From Paenibacillus albus (lineage in GTDB: Bacteria > Bacillota > Bacilli > Paenibacillales > Paenibacillaceae), in assembly GCF_003952225.1 (NCBI RefSeq), contig NZ_CP034437.1, forward strand, positions 4,540,501 to 4,604,500: a DNA stretch of 64,000 nucleotides, written 5' to 3'. Both the position numbers and the translations under genes were made by a program. Positions 25,364 to 34,641 of this stretch are shown here, piece by piece (position 1 is the first letter of the stretch; every line of letters starts with the position of its first letter). The notes below the pieces were generated by a model that worked only from the letters and a program-made list of their open reading frames with translations, ran no database searches and had not been told where the DNA came from.

Positions 25364-27148
25364 TTATTGATGGACGAAGTTCCGCCAGGAGCCGGCTGCT
25401 GTGATATCCTCCGATTGGCTGGCAACATAAGCCTCGCAGACGAAACCAGGCACTTCCGTCCCGTCAGCAAGCTCTACTTTGCCGATACCAAGCGGTGCCG
25501 GAATACCAGCCGCGAACGAGCCAAACGATACAAGGGGCATCTCCCACACCTCAAGCGTTATCGCGGAGCCGCCTTGCTCCTGCTTTATCATCCCTGGCTT
25601 CGCGGGAGTCGTCGGCAGCTTAACGAGCTTATACCTCGGCGCGCTCTCCGTCTCGCGTACGAATACTGCGCCGCATGCTTGCATTTGCTTCTCTAGCGGG
25701 AAGCCTCTCATGTGCAGGCCGCAGACTGCGACCAGCGTCGTCTGGCTGGAGGCTGTAGATGCAATCGAGCTTGGTGCAGCGGCTGCACCCTCATCCGATT
25801 TGACAAAAAGGTTTGCCGCACTGCACAACAGCGTCTCATTCTCAGCTGTCGCGAACATCGTAATGCCGAACGGTAAGTCCGCATCCGCCTCTCCTGCTTG
25901 CAGCGCCACCGCACACAGATCAAGCAAATTGCAATGATTCGTGTAGCGGCCCATGTCGCTGTTCGTTGCAATTGGGTTGGCTCGCACTTCATCGCGCGAC
26001 CATGTGCCGCCACATGTTGGCAGGACAAGCACGGCATCTTCGAGCAATCGATTCGCTGCCAGCTTCAGCGCTTGCAGACGGTGTGCGGCTTGGAAGACAG
26101 AAGCCGCTGTGTATGCTGGCGACGCGCCTGAGCGAAGCACTTCTTCTGTTACCGGGAACACGTCGCCCGGATGAGCTTCAACGAAGTCGCCGAGATCCGC
26201 CCATCGCTCCGCAACCAATGGACCGCCATATAGAATCGCCGCCGCTTCATTGAACAGCTCAAGCTCGACCTCGACAAGCGGTAAGCCGAGTTCTCTAACA
26301 CGATCCAGTGCGGAATCCCATGCCTTGCGATAAGCCGTTGCGAACGGCCCATAGAATGTCGGCGCTTCGCTCGGCACGCACAGCTTCGAAGGCAGCTGCC
26401 CCGCCTGTGGCCGCGGAATATTACGCGACCAAGGGTCCGTTGCTTCTGGTCCGCGCGCGATTAGGTCGACAGCCAGCGCGTCCTTCAAGCTATGCGCGAA
26501 CACGGTCACGCAGTCCAAGCTCGCGCAAGCGGGCACGACGCCTTTGGTCGGCCAAGCGCCAAGACTTGGCTTGTAGCCGACCAAACCGTTCAGCGCGGCC
26601 GGCACGCGGCCGGAGCCGGCCGTGTCCGTGCCAAGCGAGAATGCCGCTTGCCCGCGAGCGACCGCAACTGCGGAGCCAGAGCTGGAACCGCCGCTTATGA
26701 GCTCCCCGCGGAGCGCATTATGCGTCTCTCCGTAGGGGCTCCGCGTACCGACGAGCCCTGTGGCGAACTGGTCAAGATTGCTTTTGCCAATTGGAATTGC
26801 ACCTGCGTCAATGAGACGCTGAACGACGGCAGCGCTCGAATCCGGTGTGGAGGCGAACGCCTCGCAACCTGCGGTCGTAGGAACGCCAGCCAGATCGATA
26901 TTATCTTTAATCGCGAAAGGAATTCCCCAGAGCGGCGAGCTCGCCGCATCCATCCCCAGCAGTCGCTCCAGATAAGGCTTAATGAGGTCCACTGATGGCG
27001 GGGTGATCCATATGTTCATCGCTTCGTCTCTTGAAGCTCGGCGAATGATTTCATCCACCACTTCAGCCGGCGTGAGCCGCTTCGCGGCATATTGCTCCCG
27101 AAGCCATTCAATCGTCAATTGTTCCGGCAATCCTGCTATTCCTGTCAT
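25364..27148 (-). CDS. atzF: Allophanate hydrolase
   Basis: A 594-aa enzyme that hydrolyses allophanate to carbon dioxide and two ammonia. The amidase-signature part (about 1-440) shows the catalytic Lys in IPFAIKDN (Lys81), cis-Ser in SGGSSSGSA (Ser155) and nucleophile Ser in GTDTAGSGRVPAA (Ser179). The C-terminal domain (about 470-594) is the AtzF-type extension that decarboxylates the intermediate. The ATG at 27146-27148 follows GAGAGGTG and overlaps the carboxylase stop by four bases, so the two are coupled. As last gene of a riboswitch-controlled operon it is the final step of guanidine nitrogen release. Confidence 0.95.
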   Translation of the reverse strand: MTGIAGLPEQLTIEWLREQYAAKRLTPAEVVDEIIRRASRDEAMNIWITPPSVDLIKPYLERLLGMDAASSPLWGIPFAIKDNIDLAGVPTTAGCEAFASTPDSSAAVVQRLIDAGAIPIGKSNLDQFATGLVGTRSPYGETHNALRGELISGGSSSGSAVAVARGQAAFSLGTDTAGSGRVPAALNGLVGYKPSLGAWPTKGVVPACASLDCVTVFAHSLKDALAVDLIARGPEATDPWSRNIPRPQAGQLPSKLCVPSEAPTFYGPFATAYRKAWDSALDRVRELGLPLVEVELELFNEAAAILYGGPLVAERWADLGDFVEAHPGDVFPVTEEVLRSGASPAYTAASVFQAAHRLQALKLAANRLLEDAVLVLPTCGGTWSRDEVRANPIATNSDMGRYTNHCNLLDLCAVALQAGEADADLPFGITMFATAENETLLCSAANLFVKSDEGAAAAPSSIASTASSQTTLVAVCGLHMRGFPLEKQMQACGAVFVRETESAPRYKLVKLPTTPAKPGMIKQEQGGSAITLEVWEMPLVSFGSFAAGIPAPLGIGKVELADGTEVPGFVCEAYVASQSEDITAAGSWRNFVHQ

Positions 27149-30100
27149 ACTGGCGTCACCTCTCTAGCCATTTCTTTCACTAGACCAACAATCAGCTGTC
27201 CGGCGTGCACCTCATCGCCAGGCTTTACGAATATAGAAGCGACAACGCCGTCACAAGGAGCTGTCTGCGAGAATTCCATCTTCATGCTTTCCTCAATGAT
27301 CAGCGTCTCGCCTTTCTTCACCTCTTGACCCGGCTCTACAAGCACCTTCCACACACTTCCAGGCATCGTGCATCGCACGGCAATCGTACCTTCCGGCAGC
27401 TCATCTTCGGTGGACGCTTCGCCGTTGTCAGCACCTTCCGACACATACTCCGCCAGACCCTGCACCTTCCAGCTCTCGCGTTCAGCCGTGAATGCCGCTT
27501 GCTGCACTGCACGGAACTCCTCCGCACTATCCTCTATGGAACTCAAGAATTCGAGATAATCGCCGAGCCTGAAAGTCGTCTCCGTAATATCCGCCTCAAA
27601 CCGTCCGCGTGTGAAATCCTCCCGCAATTGCAGCAGTTCATCCGCACTGACCGGATAGAACTGAATTTGATCGAAGAAGCGGAGCAGCCATGGCTTGCCC
27701 GACTCGAAGCTGGCCGATTCGCGGTTCAGGTGGTTCCACATTTGAATGGTACGGCCAACGAATTGATAGCCGCCAGGGCCTTCCATGCCATAAATGCACA
27801 TATATGCGCCGCCTATGCCGACCGCATTCTCAGGCGTCCATGTCCGCGCCGGATTATATTTCGTCGTCACAAGGCGATGGCGTGGATCGACCGGTGTTGC
27901 AACAGGCGCGCCGAGATACACATCGCCGAGACCAAGAACAAGATAATTCGCGTCGTACACGATTTGCTGTACATCATCAATGCTGTCCAGTCCGTTAATG
28001 CGGCGGATGAACTCAAGGTTGCTCGGGCACCACGGCGCGTCAGGTCGAACATTTTTCTGATAACGATCAATGGCGAGCTGCGTCGCCGGATCATCCCATG
28101 AGAGCGGAAGCCGTACGATCCTCGATGGTACCGAGATGGACGCAAGCTCCGGCAAGCTGCTGTCGAGCTCGAGAATCCGCTCGCAGGCTTCGAGCACGTT
28201 TGTCCGCTTGGGATCAATGTGCACCTGCAAAGAACGGATGCCCGGCGTCAAATCCAGCACAGGAATCGTGCCGCTCGCTTCGATTGCCTGCATGAGCGCA
28301 TGCACTTGGAAGCGCAGCAGCAGATCAAGCTCCATCTCGCCATATTCGACGAGAATATTCTCGTCTCCGCTGCAGCGAACCGTAATCGGGAAGCGGCGGT
28401 TCTCCGACTCTTGCTTCAGAAGCGGATAAGAAGGCTCTGGCTCACGAACCGGCTGCGGCAGCGATACGGTTACGAGTCGATGCCACTGTGCGAGCCCGAT
28501 TGCTTCGAGATTGCGCTCTTGCTGCTGGCGCAGCTGATCCGCTTCCTCCAGCGTCAGCAGCTGGAAGCGGACGCTGTCGCCCGGCTTCAATTGGCCGAGC
28601 TTCCAGAATTCAGCTGAAGCTGTCGTTACCGGACAAACGAAGCCTCCCAAGCTTGGGCCGTCAGGTCCGAGCAGAATCGGCATATCGCCGGTCAGATCAA
28701 GCGTGCCGACCGCGTACGCGTTATCGTGAATGTTGGACGGATGCAGCCCTGCCTGACCGCCATCCTCACGAGCCCAATGCGGTGCAGGTCCGATGAGGCG
28801 AACGCCGGTACGGGAGCTGTTGAAGTGCACTTCATAACGCGTATTCGCAAGCTCTTTTAAATATGAAGGCTGCAAGTACTCGCCAGTACAGTGAGGACCA
28901 GGAATGACCCCGATCGTCCATGAGCGGGTCATCGTCGGGCGGTCCAGTTCATGCAGTTGAACATCGGACGGCGGGTTGCTGCCGCTCCGGTTCACGCCGA
29001 GCACGTCACCGGCACGAAGTGCGCGGCCGCCGTGACCTCCGAACCCGCCTAGCGTGAATGTCGCTGCGCTGCCGAGTGTCTTCGGCATATCGAGACCGCC
29101 GCCAATGAGCAAATAACTGCGCATGCCGCTATTCGTTTCGCCGTAGCTGAGCAGCTGACCTTTTCGCACGAAGATCGGCTGGTACACCGGAGCCTTCACG
29201 TCATCCAGCGTCGCCTCCATGTCTGCGCCTGTCAAGCAGATCCACATGTCGTTGCGGAAACGGTACGATCCGCCGCGCAGCGTGAGCTCAAGCCCAGGCG
29301 CATCATCCTCATTGCCGAGCAGCTTGTTGCCGATGCGGAACGACAACGGATCCATCGGACCGCACGGAGGCACGCCGACATCCCAATAACCAATGCGGCC
29401 AGGGAAGTCCTGAACCGTCGTTTGCACGCCTCCGTCAACTACTTCAATCGCATGCTCCGCTGGCTCAAAGCCGTTCAGAAGCTGTGTATAGACATTGCCC
29501 TTCAAGCATTCTTCTTCACCGAGCAGCGCCTTTACATATTGCAAATTCGTCGTGATGCCATAGAGCCGGGTGTCGTCGAGCGCTTGAATAAGCTTGCCGA
29601 TTGCATCCATTCGGTTATCGGCATGCACGATAATCTTCGCCAGCATCGGATCATACAGCGTCGTTACCGTAATGCCGTCGCGAATCCAGGTCTCGATGCG
29701 AGCATGCTCAGTGAACAGAACTTTATCCACTTTCCCCGCGCTTGGCCGGAAGTTCTGCAAGCAATCCTCCGCATAGATTCGCGCTTGAATGCTGTGTCCC
29801 TTCGCAGGCTTCACAAGCGACTCAATAGAAGTAAGCTCATCCGCCGCTTCACGAACCATCCATTCCACGAGATCGACGCCAAGCACTTCTTCCGTCACGC
29901 CGTGCTCCACTTGAAGCCGCGTATTTACTTCGAGGAAATAGAACTTGCACGTTTCCGGATCATAAAGGTACTCAACCGTTCCCGCGCTGCGATACCCGAC
30001 TTCAGCCGCAAGACGCTTCGCTGAAGCGAACATCTCCTGCCGCACTTCCTCCGTCAAATTAGGCGCAGGGCTCTCTTCAATGACTTTCTGGTTGCGCCGC

Positions 30101-30792
30101 TGAATAGAGCAATCACGTTCGCCAAGAGCCGCAACTTCGCCGAAGCGGTTACCGAATATTTGCACCTCTACATGCCGTGCCCGCGCAATATATTTCTCCA
30201 GAAAAATACCGTCATTCTTGAAATTCGTCTCCGCCAAGTGACGGACGCCATCGAACGCCGCACGGAGCGCTTCCCCATCGTTACATACGCGCATCCCGAT
30301 TCCTCCGCCGCCGGCAGTGCTTTTCAGAATGACCGGGTAACCGATGGAATCCGCCTCGGCAATCGCTTCATCCAGATCCGTAATAAGCGCAGTTCCGGGC
30401 AGCATCGGCACTCCTGCGCGCTCCGCAATTTCACGTGCGGAATGCTTGAGGCCGAACATCTCCATTTGCTCCGGTGTAGGGCCGATGAACACGATCCCAC
30501 GCTCGCGGCATGCTCGCGCGAAGGCGGCATTTTCGCTCAGGAAGCCATATCCCGGGTGAATCGCTTGCGCGCCGGTATCCACCGCCGTTTGCAGAATGCG
30601 ATCCATATCGAGGTAGCTTTCCTTTGCAGCGCCTGCACCGATCCATACCGCTTCGTCCGCGCCGTCTACATGAAGGCTATCTTGGTCGGCAGTTGTATAA
30701 ACAGCAACCGATTGAATGCCAAGCTTGCGGAGAGTACGTTCTATTCGAACGGCGATAGCGCCGCGATTCGCGATTAACACTTTATTAAACAT
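27145..30792 (-). CDS. Biotin-dependent guanidine (urea-family) carboxylase
   Basis: A 1215-aa protein of the urea carboxylase family. The N-terminal biotin carboxylase (about 1-450) starts FNKVLIANRGAIAVRI and has STAGGGGIGM and LEVNTRLQVEHGVTE. A KipA/KipI-like carboxyltransferase region (about 465-1110) follows. The C-terminal biotinyl domain carries EESMKMEF with the biotin Lys near residue 1171. ATG at 30790-30792 follows GGGAGGG. The family includes urea carboxylases and guanidine carboxylases; the guanidine-I riboswitch ahead of the operon and the two DUF1989 genes point to guanidine as main substrate. Product carboxyguanidine would go to the DUF1989 deiminase, then to allophanate hydrolase. 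Confidence 0.93.
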   Translation of the reverse strand: MFNKVLIANRGAIAVRIERTLRKLGIQSVAVYTTADQDSLHVDGADEAVWIGAGAAKESYLDMDRILQTAVDTGAQAIHPGYGFLSENAAFARACRERGIVFIGPTPEQMEMFGLKHSAREIAERAGVPMLPGTALITDLDEAIAEADSIGYPVILKSTAGGGGIGMRVCNDGEALRAAFDGVRHLAETNFKNDGIFLEKYIARARHVEVQIFGNRFGEVAALGERDCSIQRRNQKVIEESPAPNLTEEVRQEMFASAKRLAAEVGYRSAGTVEYLYDPETCKFYFLEVNTRLQVEHGVTEEVLGVDLVEWMVREAADELTSIESLVKPAKGHSIQARIYAEDCLQNFRPSAGKVDKVLFTEHARIETWIRDGITVTTLYDPMLAKIIVHADNRMDAIGKLIQALDDTRLYGITTNLQYVKALLGEEECLKGNVYTQLLNGFEPAEHAIEVVDGGVQTTVQDFPGRIGYWDVGVPPCGPMDPLSFRIGNKLLGNEDDAPGLELTLRGGSYRFRNDMWICLTGADMEATLDDVKAPVYQPIFVRKGQLLSYGETNSGMRSYLLIGGGLDMPKTLGSAATFTLGGFGGHGGRALRAGDVLGVNRSGSNPPSDVQLHELDRPTMTRSWTIGVIPGPHCTGEYLQPSYLKELANTRYEVHFNSSRTGVRLIGPAPHWAREDGGQAGLHPSNIHDNAYAVGTLDLTGDMPILLGPDGPSLGGFVCPVTTASAEFWKLGQLKPGDSVRFQLLTLEEADQLRQQQERNLEAIGLAQWHRLVTVSLPQPVREPEPSYPLLKQESENRRFPITVRCSGDENILVEYGEMELDLLLRFQVHALMQAIEASGTIPVLDLTPGIRSLQVHIDPKRTNVLEACERILELDSSLPELASISVPSRIVRLPLSWDDPATQLAIDRYQKNVRPDAPWCPSNLEFIRRINGLDSIDDVQQIVYDANYLVLGLGDVYLGAPVATPVDPRHRLVTTKYNPARTWTPENAVGIGGAYMCIYGMEGPGGYQFVGRTIQMWNHLNRESASFESGKPWLLRFFDQIQFYPVSADELLQLREDFTRGRFEADITETTFRLGDYLEFLSSIEDSAEEFRAVQQAAFTAERESWKVQGLAEYVSEGADNGEASTEDELPEGTIAVRCTMPGSVWKVLVEPGQEVKKGETLIIEESMKMEFSQTAPCDGVVASIFVKPGDEVHAGQLIVGLVKEMAREVTPV

Positions 30793-30842
30793 AAGGTTCC
30801 CTCCCGGATTCACTTCTCTATGGATTTAAAAGGACGAATTAG

Positions 30843-31499
30843 CTACGGATTCCACACCAGTACCCGAATCGGGGTTGGGTTATATGCGTTGCATGGATTG
30901 TTAAGCTGCGGACAGTTGCTGATGAGCACCATCGTGCGGCACAATGACTCCAGTTCGACATAGCAGCCTGGTGCGGATACACCGTCTGCGAAGCGGAGAC
31001 CGCCCTCCGGCGATACGGGCACATTCATGAAAAAGTTCACATTTGGCGCAAGATCACGCTTCGTATAGTTGTAGCCTCCGTCGTGCTTGGCAAGCTGGAG
31101 CATGAACGTATCCCGGCAATTGTGCATGTGCAGCTTATCGTGCGAATAGCGGACCGTGTTGCTTTGCGCGGAGCAGGAGCCGCCAACCGTGTCATGTCTA
31201 CCGCAAGTATCGGCGACAATCTTAAGCAGTTCCTTGCCGGATTCAGCTCGGAGTATGGACCCTGTCGTCAAGTAGATATTGCTTTGACCCGTGATAGTCG
31301 CTACCGCACTGTAGTGATCGTCCGGATTCTCGGCATCGAAGAACAGCGTATCTGCTGCTTGATTGCCCTCCAAATCCACAATGCGGATCACCTGACCTGG
31401 CAGCAATTCTTTCATCCAGCCATCCCCGGCCAGAACAATTTCATCTATAACAGCTGACTCAGCCTGCAGCTTGCTTTCATATCTCACAAATGCGGTCAT
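30843..31499 (-). CDS. Urea carboxylase-associated protein, DUF1989 (carboxyguanidine deiminase subunit)
   Basis: A 218-aa DUF1989 protein. Segments QAADTLFFDAENPDDHYSA, CGRHDTVGGSC and the metal-type HMHNCRDTF are typical of this cupin-like family. In Pseudomonas, paired DUF1989 proteins (CgdA/CgdB) deiminate carboxyguanidine to allophanate. The ATG at 31497-31499 follows a near-perfect GGAGGA; an upstream open frame of 92 codons overlaps the preceding gene and has no site. It is the second gene of the operon, 41 bp after the other DUF1989 gene and 50 bp before the carboxylase. Confidence 0.9.
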   Translation of the reverse strand: MTAFVRYESKLQAESAVIDEIVLAGDGWMKELLPGQVIRIVDLEGNQAADTLFFDAENPDDHYSAVATITGQSNIYLTTGSILRAESGKELLKIVADTCGRHDTVGGSCSAQSNTVRYSHDKLHMHNCRDTFMLQLAKHDGGYNYTKRDLAPNVNFFMNVPVSPEGGLRFADGVSAPGCYVELESLCRTMVLISNCPQLNNPCNAYNPTPIRVLVWNP

Positions 31500-31540
31500 C
31501 TCAAATTCCTCCTTCGAATAATGGCGGATGGCATACGTAT

Positions 31541-32263
31541 CTAACGGCCAGCTAGCAGATGATATTCCGCTGTGTTCTCGAATGCCCTGCGGTTCTCCCC
31601 GCGGAAGTTGTAGCAGTAATCCGTTGCAGGATCTAGGGGCGGAGCTTCCAACACTTCCATTTGGACCGATGAAGCAGGATAACTCACGCTCGGATTTAGC
31701 GGATTTGGTGTATTGGATAGCACGATTAACACATCCATATCCGTACGGAGCATGACCGTTGCGCCTTCCTTGCAATGGCTGACGTCATAGATCATTCGGC
31801 CTTCGTCATCGCAGTTCACTTTGGCAAAGAGGTTTACTACAGGTCCCAGGTCGCGAATTGCAAGCCCGCAGCGGACAAGCTCTACCGCCATATTCTCGTA
31901 GCCGCTGTGCAGCCATTCATTGCGAAGCTGCTGATAATTCGTAGCTCCGTATTTCGTGTCTGTACCAGCCCGGGTCGACAGTCCGCTGATCGTGTCATGC
32001 CAGCCGAGCTCATCCTCTACAATGCTCGCGAGTGCGCGGCCGTTGTCGCTCATCAGCACATTCCCTCGAGTCAGGTGCGCCGTGTATTGCGCTTTGAGCG
32101 TATCCGGCATATTGTAGCGCTCTGTCAAGTCAAAGGCGTTGAATAACATCATCGCCAGGTTGGCGTCGTCTCGCAGTGCAGTGAATCGCAGCAACCGTCC
32201 TTTGCTGATCGTGGCGGACCATTTGTCCCCTGGATTGATCGTCTTGCTCCATACCGTTGTCAT
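31541..32263 (-). CDS. Urea carboxylase-associated protein, DUF1989 (partner deiminase subunit)
   Basis: A 240-aa paralogue of the next gene (MTTVWSKTINPGDKWSATIS start, GWHDTISGLSTR, DVLIVLSNTPNPLNP). Motifs are more divergent than in its partner, consistent with a heteromeric CgdAB-type enzyme that deiminates carboxyguanidine. The start is the ATG at 32261-32263, preceded by AAGGGGG. It is the first gene after the guanidine-I riboswitch, whose terminator ends about 40 bp upstream, so expression is switched on by guanidine. Confidence 0.9.
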   Translation of the reverse strand: MTTVWSKTINPGDKWSATISKGRLLRFTALRDDANLAMMLFNAFDLTERYNMPDTLKAQYTAHLTRGNVLMSDNGRALASIVEDELGWHDTISGLSTRAGTDTKYGATNYQQLRNEWLHSGYENMAVELVRCGLAIRDLGPVVNLFAKVNCDDEGRMIYDVSHCKEGATVMLRTDMDVLIVLSNTPNPLNPSVSYPASSVQMEVLEAPPLDPATDYCYNFRGENRRAFENTAEYHLLAGR

Positions 32264-32302
32264 CCTAATGACCCCCTTACGAGAATGAATAGCTATAAAT
32301 AA

Positions 32303-32437
32303 CAAAAAAGCCAAGGAGATGATCTCCCAGGCTTTTGTCCTTCCGTGTTATGCAGCGTTCGCGCGCTGCACACTATCTCTCGGACCAGCTTGATGAATGA
32401 AAAGAAGTTGCTCATCAACGGAACCCTAGATAGCTTT
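32303..32437 (-). ncRNA. Guanidine-I (ykkC) riboswitch with terminator
   Basis: The minus strand shows the ykkC consensus in order: CTAGGGTTCCG (about 32420-32430), GGTCCGAGAGA (about 32377-32387), a variable GC-rich hairpin, then CACGGAAGGACAAAAGCC with GGGAGA. The 3' part continues into an intrinsic terminator (AAGCC...GGAGAT/ATCTCC...GGCTTTTTT, 32305-32336), so guanidine binding is expected to prevent termination and turn on the operon. These motifs match the established guanidine-I class; no covariance search was run. Confidence 0.93.
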
Positions 32438-32507
32438 GTCGTTCTCGATGGTCTAATACCTAACATGAGAACCGATATGCAATTGTTAAAACCTGCTATT
32501 GATTCGT

Positions 32508-32537
32508 ATTATAGGGGGAGATACAGAAAAGTGTCAA
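32508..32537 (-). promoter_or_regulatory. Sigma-A promoter of the guanidine operon
   Basis: On the minus strand TTGACA (32532-32537) and TATAAT (32508-32513) are both perfect, with an 18-bp spacer. Transcription would start about 60 nt before the aptamer. Confidence 0.85.
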
Positions 32538-32588
32538 CACTTATGTTAGATAATATTACATTAACGTTCGTTAGGTTGTTCTGAAAAG

Positions 32589-32642
32589 AAACAGCAGCAG
32601 TCATGGACGTATAAATAAAGTCCTTAACTGCTGCTGTTTTTT
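32589..32642. terminator. Terminator after the AT-rich islet
   Basis: AACAGCAGCAGT and ACTGCTGCTGTT pair over 12 bp, with an inner GTC/GAC extension and T-runs on both strands. It ends the minus-strand gene at 32667 and insulates the guanidine promoter. Confidence 0.85.
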
Positions 32643-32666
32643 GAACATAAGTGTATGTATCTTCAG

Positions 32667-32987
32667 TCAACCAATTGATAAATGATCGTCCTCAGCTGAA
32701 CCGTCTATGTTATAGACCATCTGATATATCCCTGAATAAAAACCCTCATAATGAATTCGCAAAGTTAAGATAACGTGGTTATATCCTTCTTCGGGCCAGT
32801 TCGTAATTCTCAAGGAAACTGTATCAATGAAAACCTCAACATTTTGAGGATTGAAATTTGGGAATGTTCCTTCAAATTCTTCTACATATTCTCTTTTCCA
32901 ATTATTAAAATAGTTCCAGAATCGAGATATTGACCTCTGTTCTAAATCGTTATCTAGAACAAATGCTTTAAGCCCCTGTATATCCAT
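32667..32987 (-). CDS. Hypothetical protein, 106 aa (AT-rich islet)
   Basis: I do not recognise this acidic, soluble protein (NDLEQRSISRFWNYFNNWKR; VFIDTVSLRITNWPEEG). The ATG at 32985-32987 follows GAAGGTGGGA. It lies 30 bp after the 239-aa gene in the same direction and shares its low-GC composition, unlike genes on either side. Small acidic proteins in such islets are often orphan immunity proteins, but nothing here proves that. Confidence 0.7.
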   Translation of the reverse strand: MDIQGLKAFVLDNDLEQRSISRFWNYFNNWKREYVEEFEGTFPNFNPQNVEVFIDTVSLRITNWPEEGYNHVILTLRIHYEGFYSGIYQMVYNIDGSAEDDHLSIG

Positions 32988-33017
32988 TGCATCCCACCTT
33001 CCCTATAAGAACTGAAC

Positions 33018-33737
33018 TCAACAAGGAGCAAGTTTCCATAACCGTTTTGAATAAACTAACCAGACCTCGTCATCACTTATTTCTTCCCTTAATTTGTATA
33101 CTCTGTCCATATCTGTATAATGACCAACAGTGGTTATCGGTATTTTCAATTCAACTTTGCTGTTTATAACTCTTGATAAGTTAATGAATAATCCATTCTT
33201 CGTGAAATCTAGAAGAACGGATGAAATGTCAGCCGGAATATCGGCAATTTTTCTTCCAGTTAACTGATAAAGTTTCGAGGTAATTATTTTTGCTAAAAGA
33301 ATTTCATAATCATGTAGGTAAGTAACATAGAGCTTGTTAAACCAACCGTCATCATGTGCATAATAAGCAAATCTTACCTTGGGTATATTGTGTAATGGTT
33401 TTTCGAGATGACCAAAAAACAACAATTCAGCGATTTGATTGTTATTTAAAGCATCTAAATCCTCTTCTTCCGAGAAATCCACCCAACAAAAATCTCCATA
33501 ACCATAAACATTATCCTGAATTAATTCATCAAGTTCTTGCTTCGTAACATAATCAAATCTAGAATGTTGATTCCATTGTGCATTAAAAAATTGATGTCTT
33601 AGCAGCAAAATGTTTTCGGGTCTATTAAAAATGCAGCTGATAAATTCATGAAATTCGATTCCATACGAGTAAAAACAATTTTCCTGACCTTCACGACTTA
33701 CATATATTAAATCCCAAATGTTCTTTCTTTTTACCAT
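33018..33737 (-). CDS. Hypothetical protein, 239 aa (AT-rich islet)
   Basis: Not recognised. It begins MVKRKNIWDLIYVSREGQEN and has DFCWVDFSEEEDLDALN, AELLFFGHLEKPL and AYYAHDDGWFNKLYVTYLHD; no signal peptide or membrane segment. The ATG at 33735-33737 follows GAGGGAG. Codons end in A or T far more often than in the flanking genes, suggesting horizontal acquisition. Together with the 106-aa gene it forms a two-gene unit closed by the terminator at 32589-32642. Confidence 0.75.
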   Translation of the reverse strand: MVKRKNIWDLIYVSREGQENCFYSYGIEFHEFISCIFNRPENILLLRHQFFNAQWNQHSRFDYVTKQELDELIQDNVYGYGDFCWVDFSEEEDLDALNNNQIAELLFFGHLEKPLHNIPKVRFAYYAHDDGWFNKLYVTYLHDYEILLAKIITSKLYQLTGRKIADIPADISSVLLDFTKNGLFINLSRVINSKVELKIPITTVGHYTDMDRVYKLREEISDDEVWLVYSKRLWKLAPC

Positions 33738-33912
33738 GAGATAACTCCCTCAAAAACAGGTTCAGGTACTTTCAATTATAAACCGCTTGAAATACGAGGT
33801 GTCTGTGCAACAAGTCAGCTATTGTGCTCGGCGAAGCCGGTGATTTGAACGTGCTTTTCTGGCTCAGTCGCGATAAGATTGCAACAAAGATATGGTTAAC
33901 GGAGGTTACTTG

Positions 33913-34548
33913 ATGAATGACATCAACATGAGCACGGTGACACTTGGCATGGGCTGTTTTTGGAGTCCTGACGCTTTGTTCGGACAAATAAGAGGAATCA
34001 TAAGAACCCGCGTTGGCTATGCCGGAGGAACCCTTGATCAACCTACTTACCGACAGCTTGGAGATCATACGGAAACAGTTGAAATGGATTATGATACACG
34101 GATCCTTTCATTGGAGAACGTGCTGGATATATTTTGGAGTAACCACAATCCTGTCAATATTAATGATTATAAAGGCCGTCAGTATCAATCCTTGATTTTG
34201 TATCGTGACCAAAATCAGCTAGATGTAATCCAGAAAGTCATGAAAAAACGGGAAGAACAAGGAAAAGGAAAGCCTGACACCGAGCTTGCTTCCTTTAACC
34301 GTTTCTACCCTGCCGAAGATCGACATCAGAAATATTATTTGAAACGCTATCCTAGTGCAATCGAAGAACTAAGCAAACTTTTTCCGTCCCCTCAAGAACT
34401 GACGAACGCAACCTTGGCAGCAAGATTGAACGGTTTGGCCAAAGGGTATACCAATCTGCGTACCATCTTAGACGAAATCCATACGTGGCCGATCAGCGAG
34501 GATGAAAAAGGAAACTTGCACCAACTAATCCAAAGAATCAAATGGTGA
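33913..34548 (+). CDS. msrA: Peptide-methionine (S)-S-oxide reductase
   Basis: A 211-aa MsrA, with the catalytic Cys in TLGMGCFWSPDALFG and conserved RTRVGYAGG, GDHTETVEMDYD, FWSNHNPV and GRQYQSLILY. It repairs oxidised methionine using thioredoxin. The C-terminal 60 residues (about 150-211) extend beyond the usual domain. The start is the ATG at 33913, with ACGGAGG upstream; the frame opens seven codons earlier without a site. It stands alone between the AT-rich islet and the convergent LtaS-family gene. Confidence 0.92.
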   Translation: MNDINMSTVTLGMGCFWSPDALFGQIRGIIRTRVGYAGGTLDQPTYRQLGDHTETVEMDYDTRILSLENVLDIFWSNHNPVNINDYKGRQYQSLILYRDQNQLDVIQKVMKKREEQGKGKPDTELASFNRFYPAEDRHQKYYLKRYPSAIEELSKLFPSPQELTNATLAARLNGLAKGYTNLRTILDEIHTWPISEDEKGNLHQLIQRIKW

Positions 34549-34641
34549 TTAATTCAGGTTCACTTCAATGTGGTTACAATTCGATGAAATAGTTGAACAA
34601 CCCTGCTTTTTAGCGGAATGAGGGTATTTCGCGAATTGTAT

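Noticed and set aside
27205-28101. Plus-strand 298-codon open frame
   Set aside because: It is antisense to the carboxylase gene, with no start signal or recognisable domain.
30843-31775. Long form of the DUF1989 protein starting at 31775
   Set aside because: The first 92 codons overlap the preceding DUF1989 gene and have no site; the ATG at 31499 has a perfect GGAGGA.
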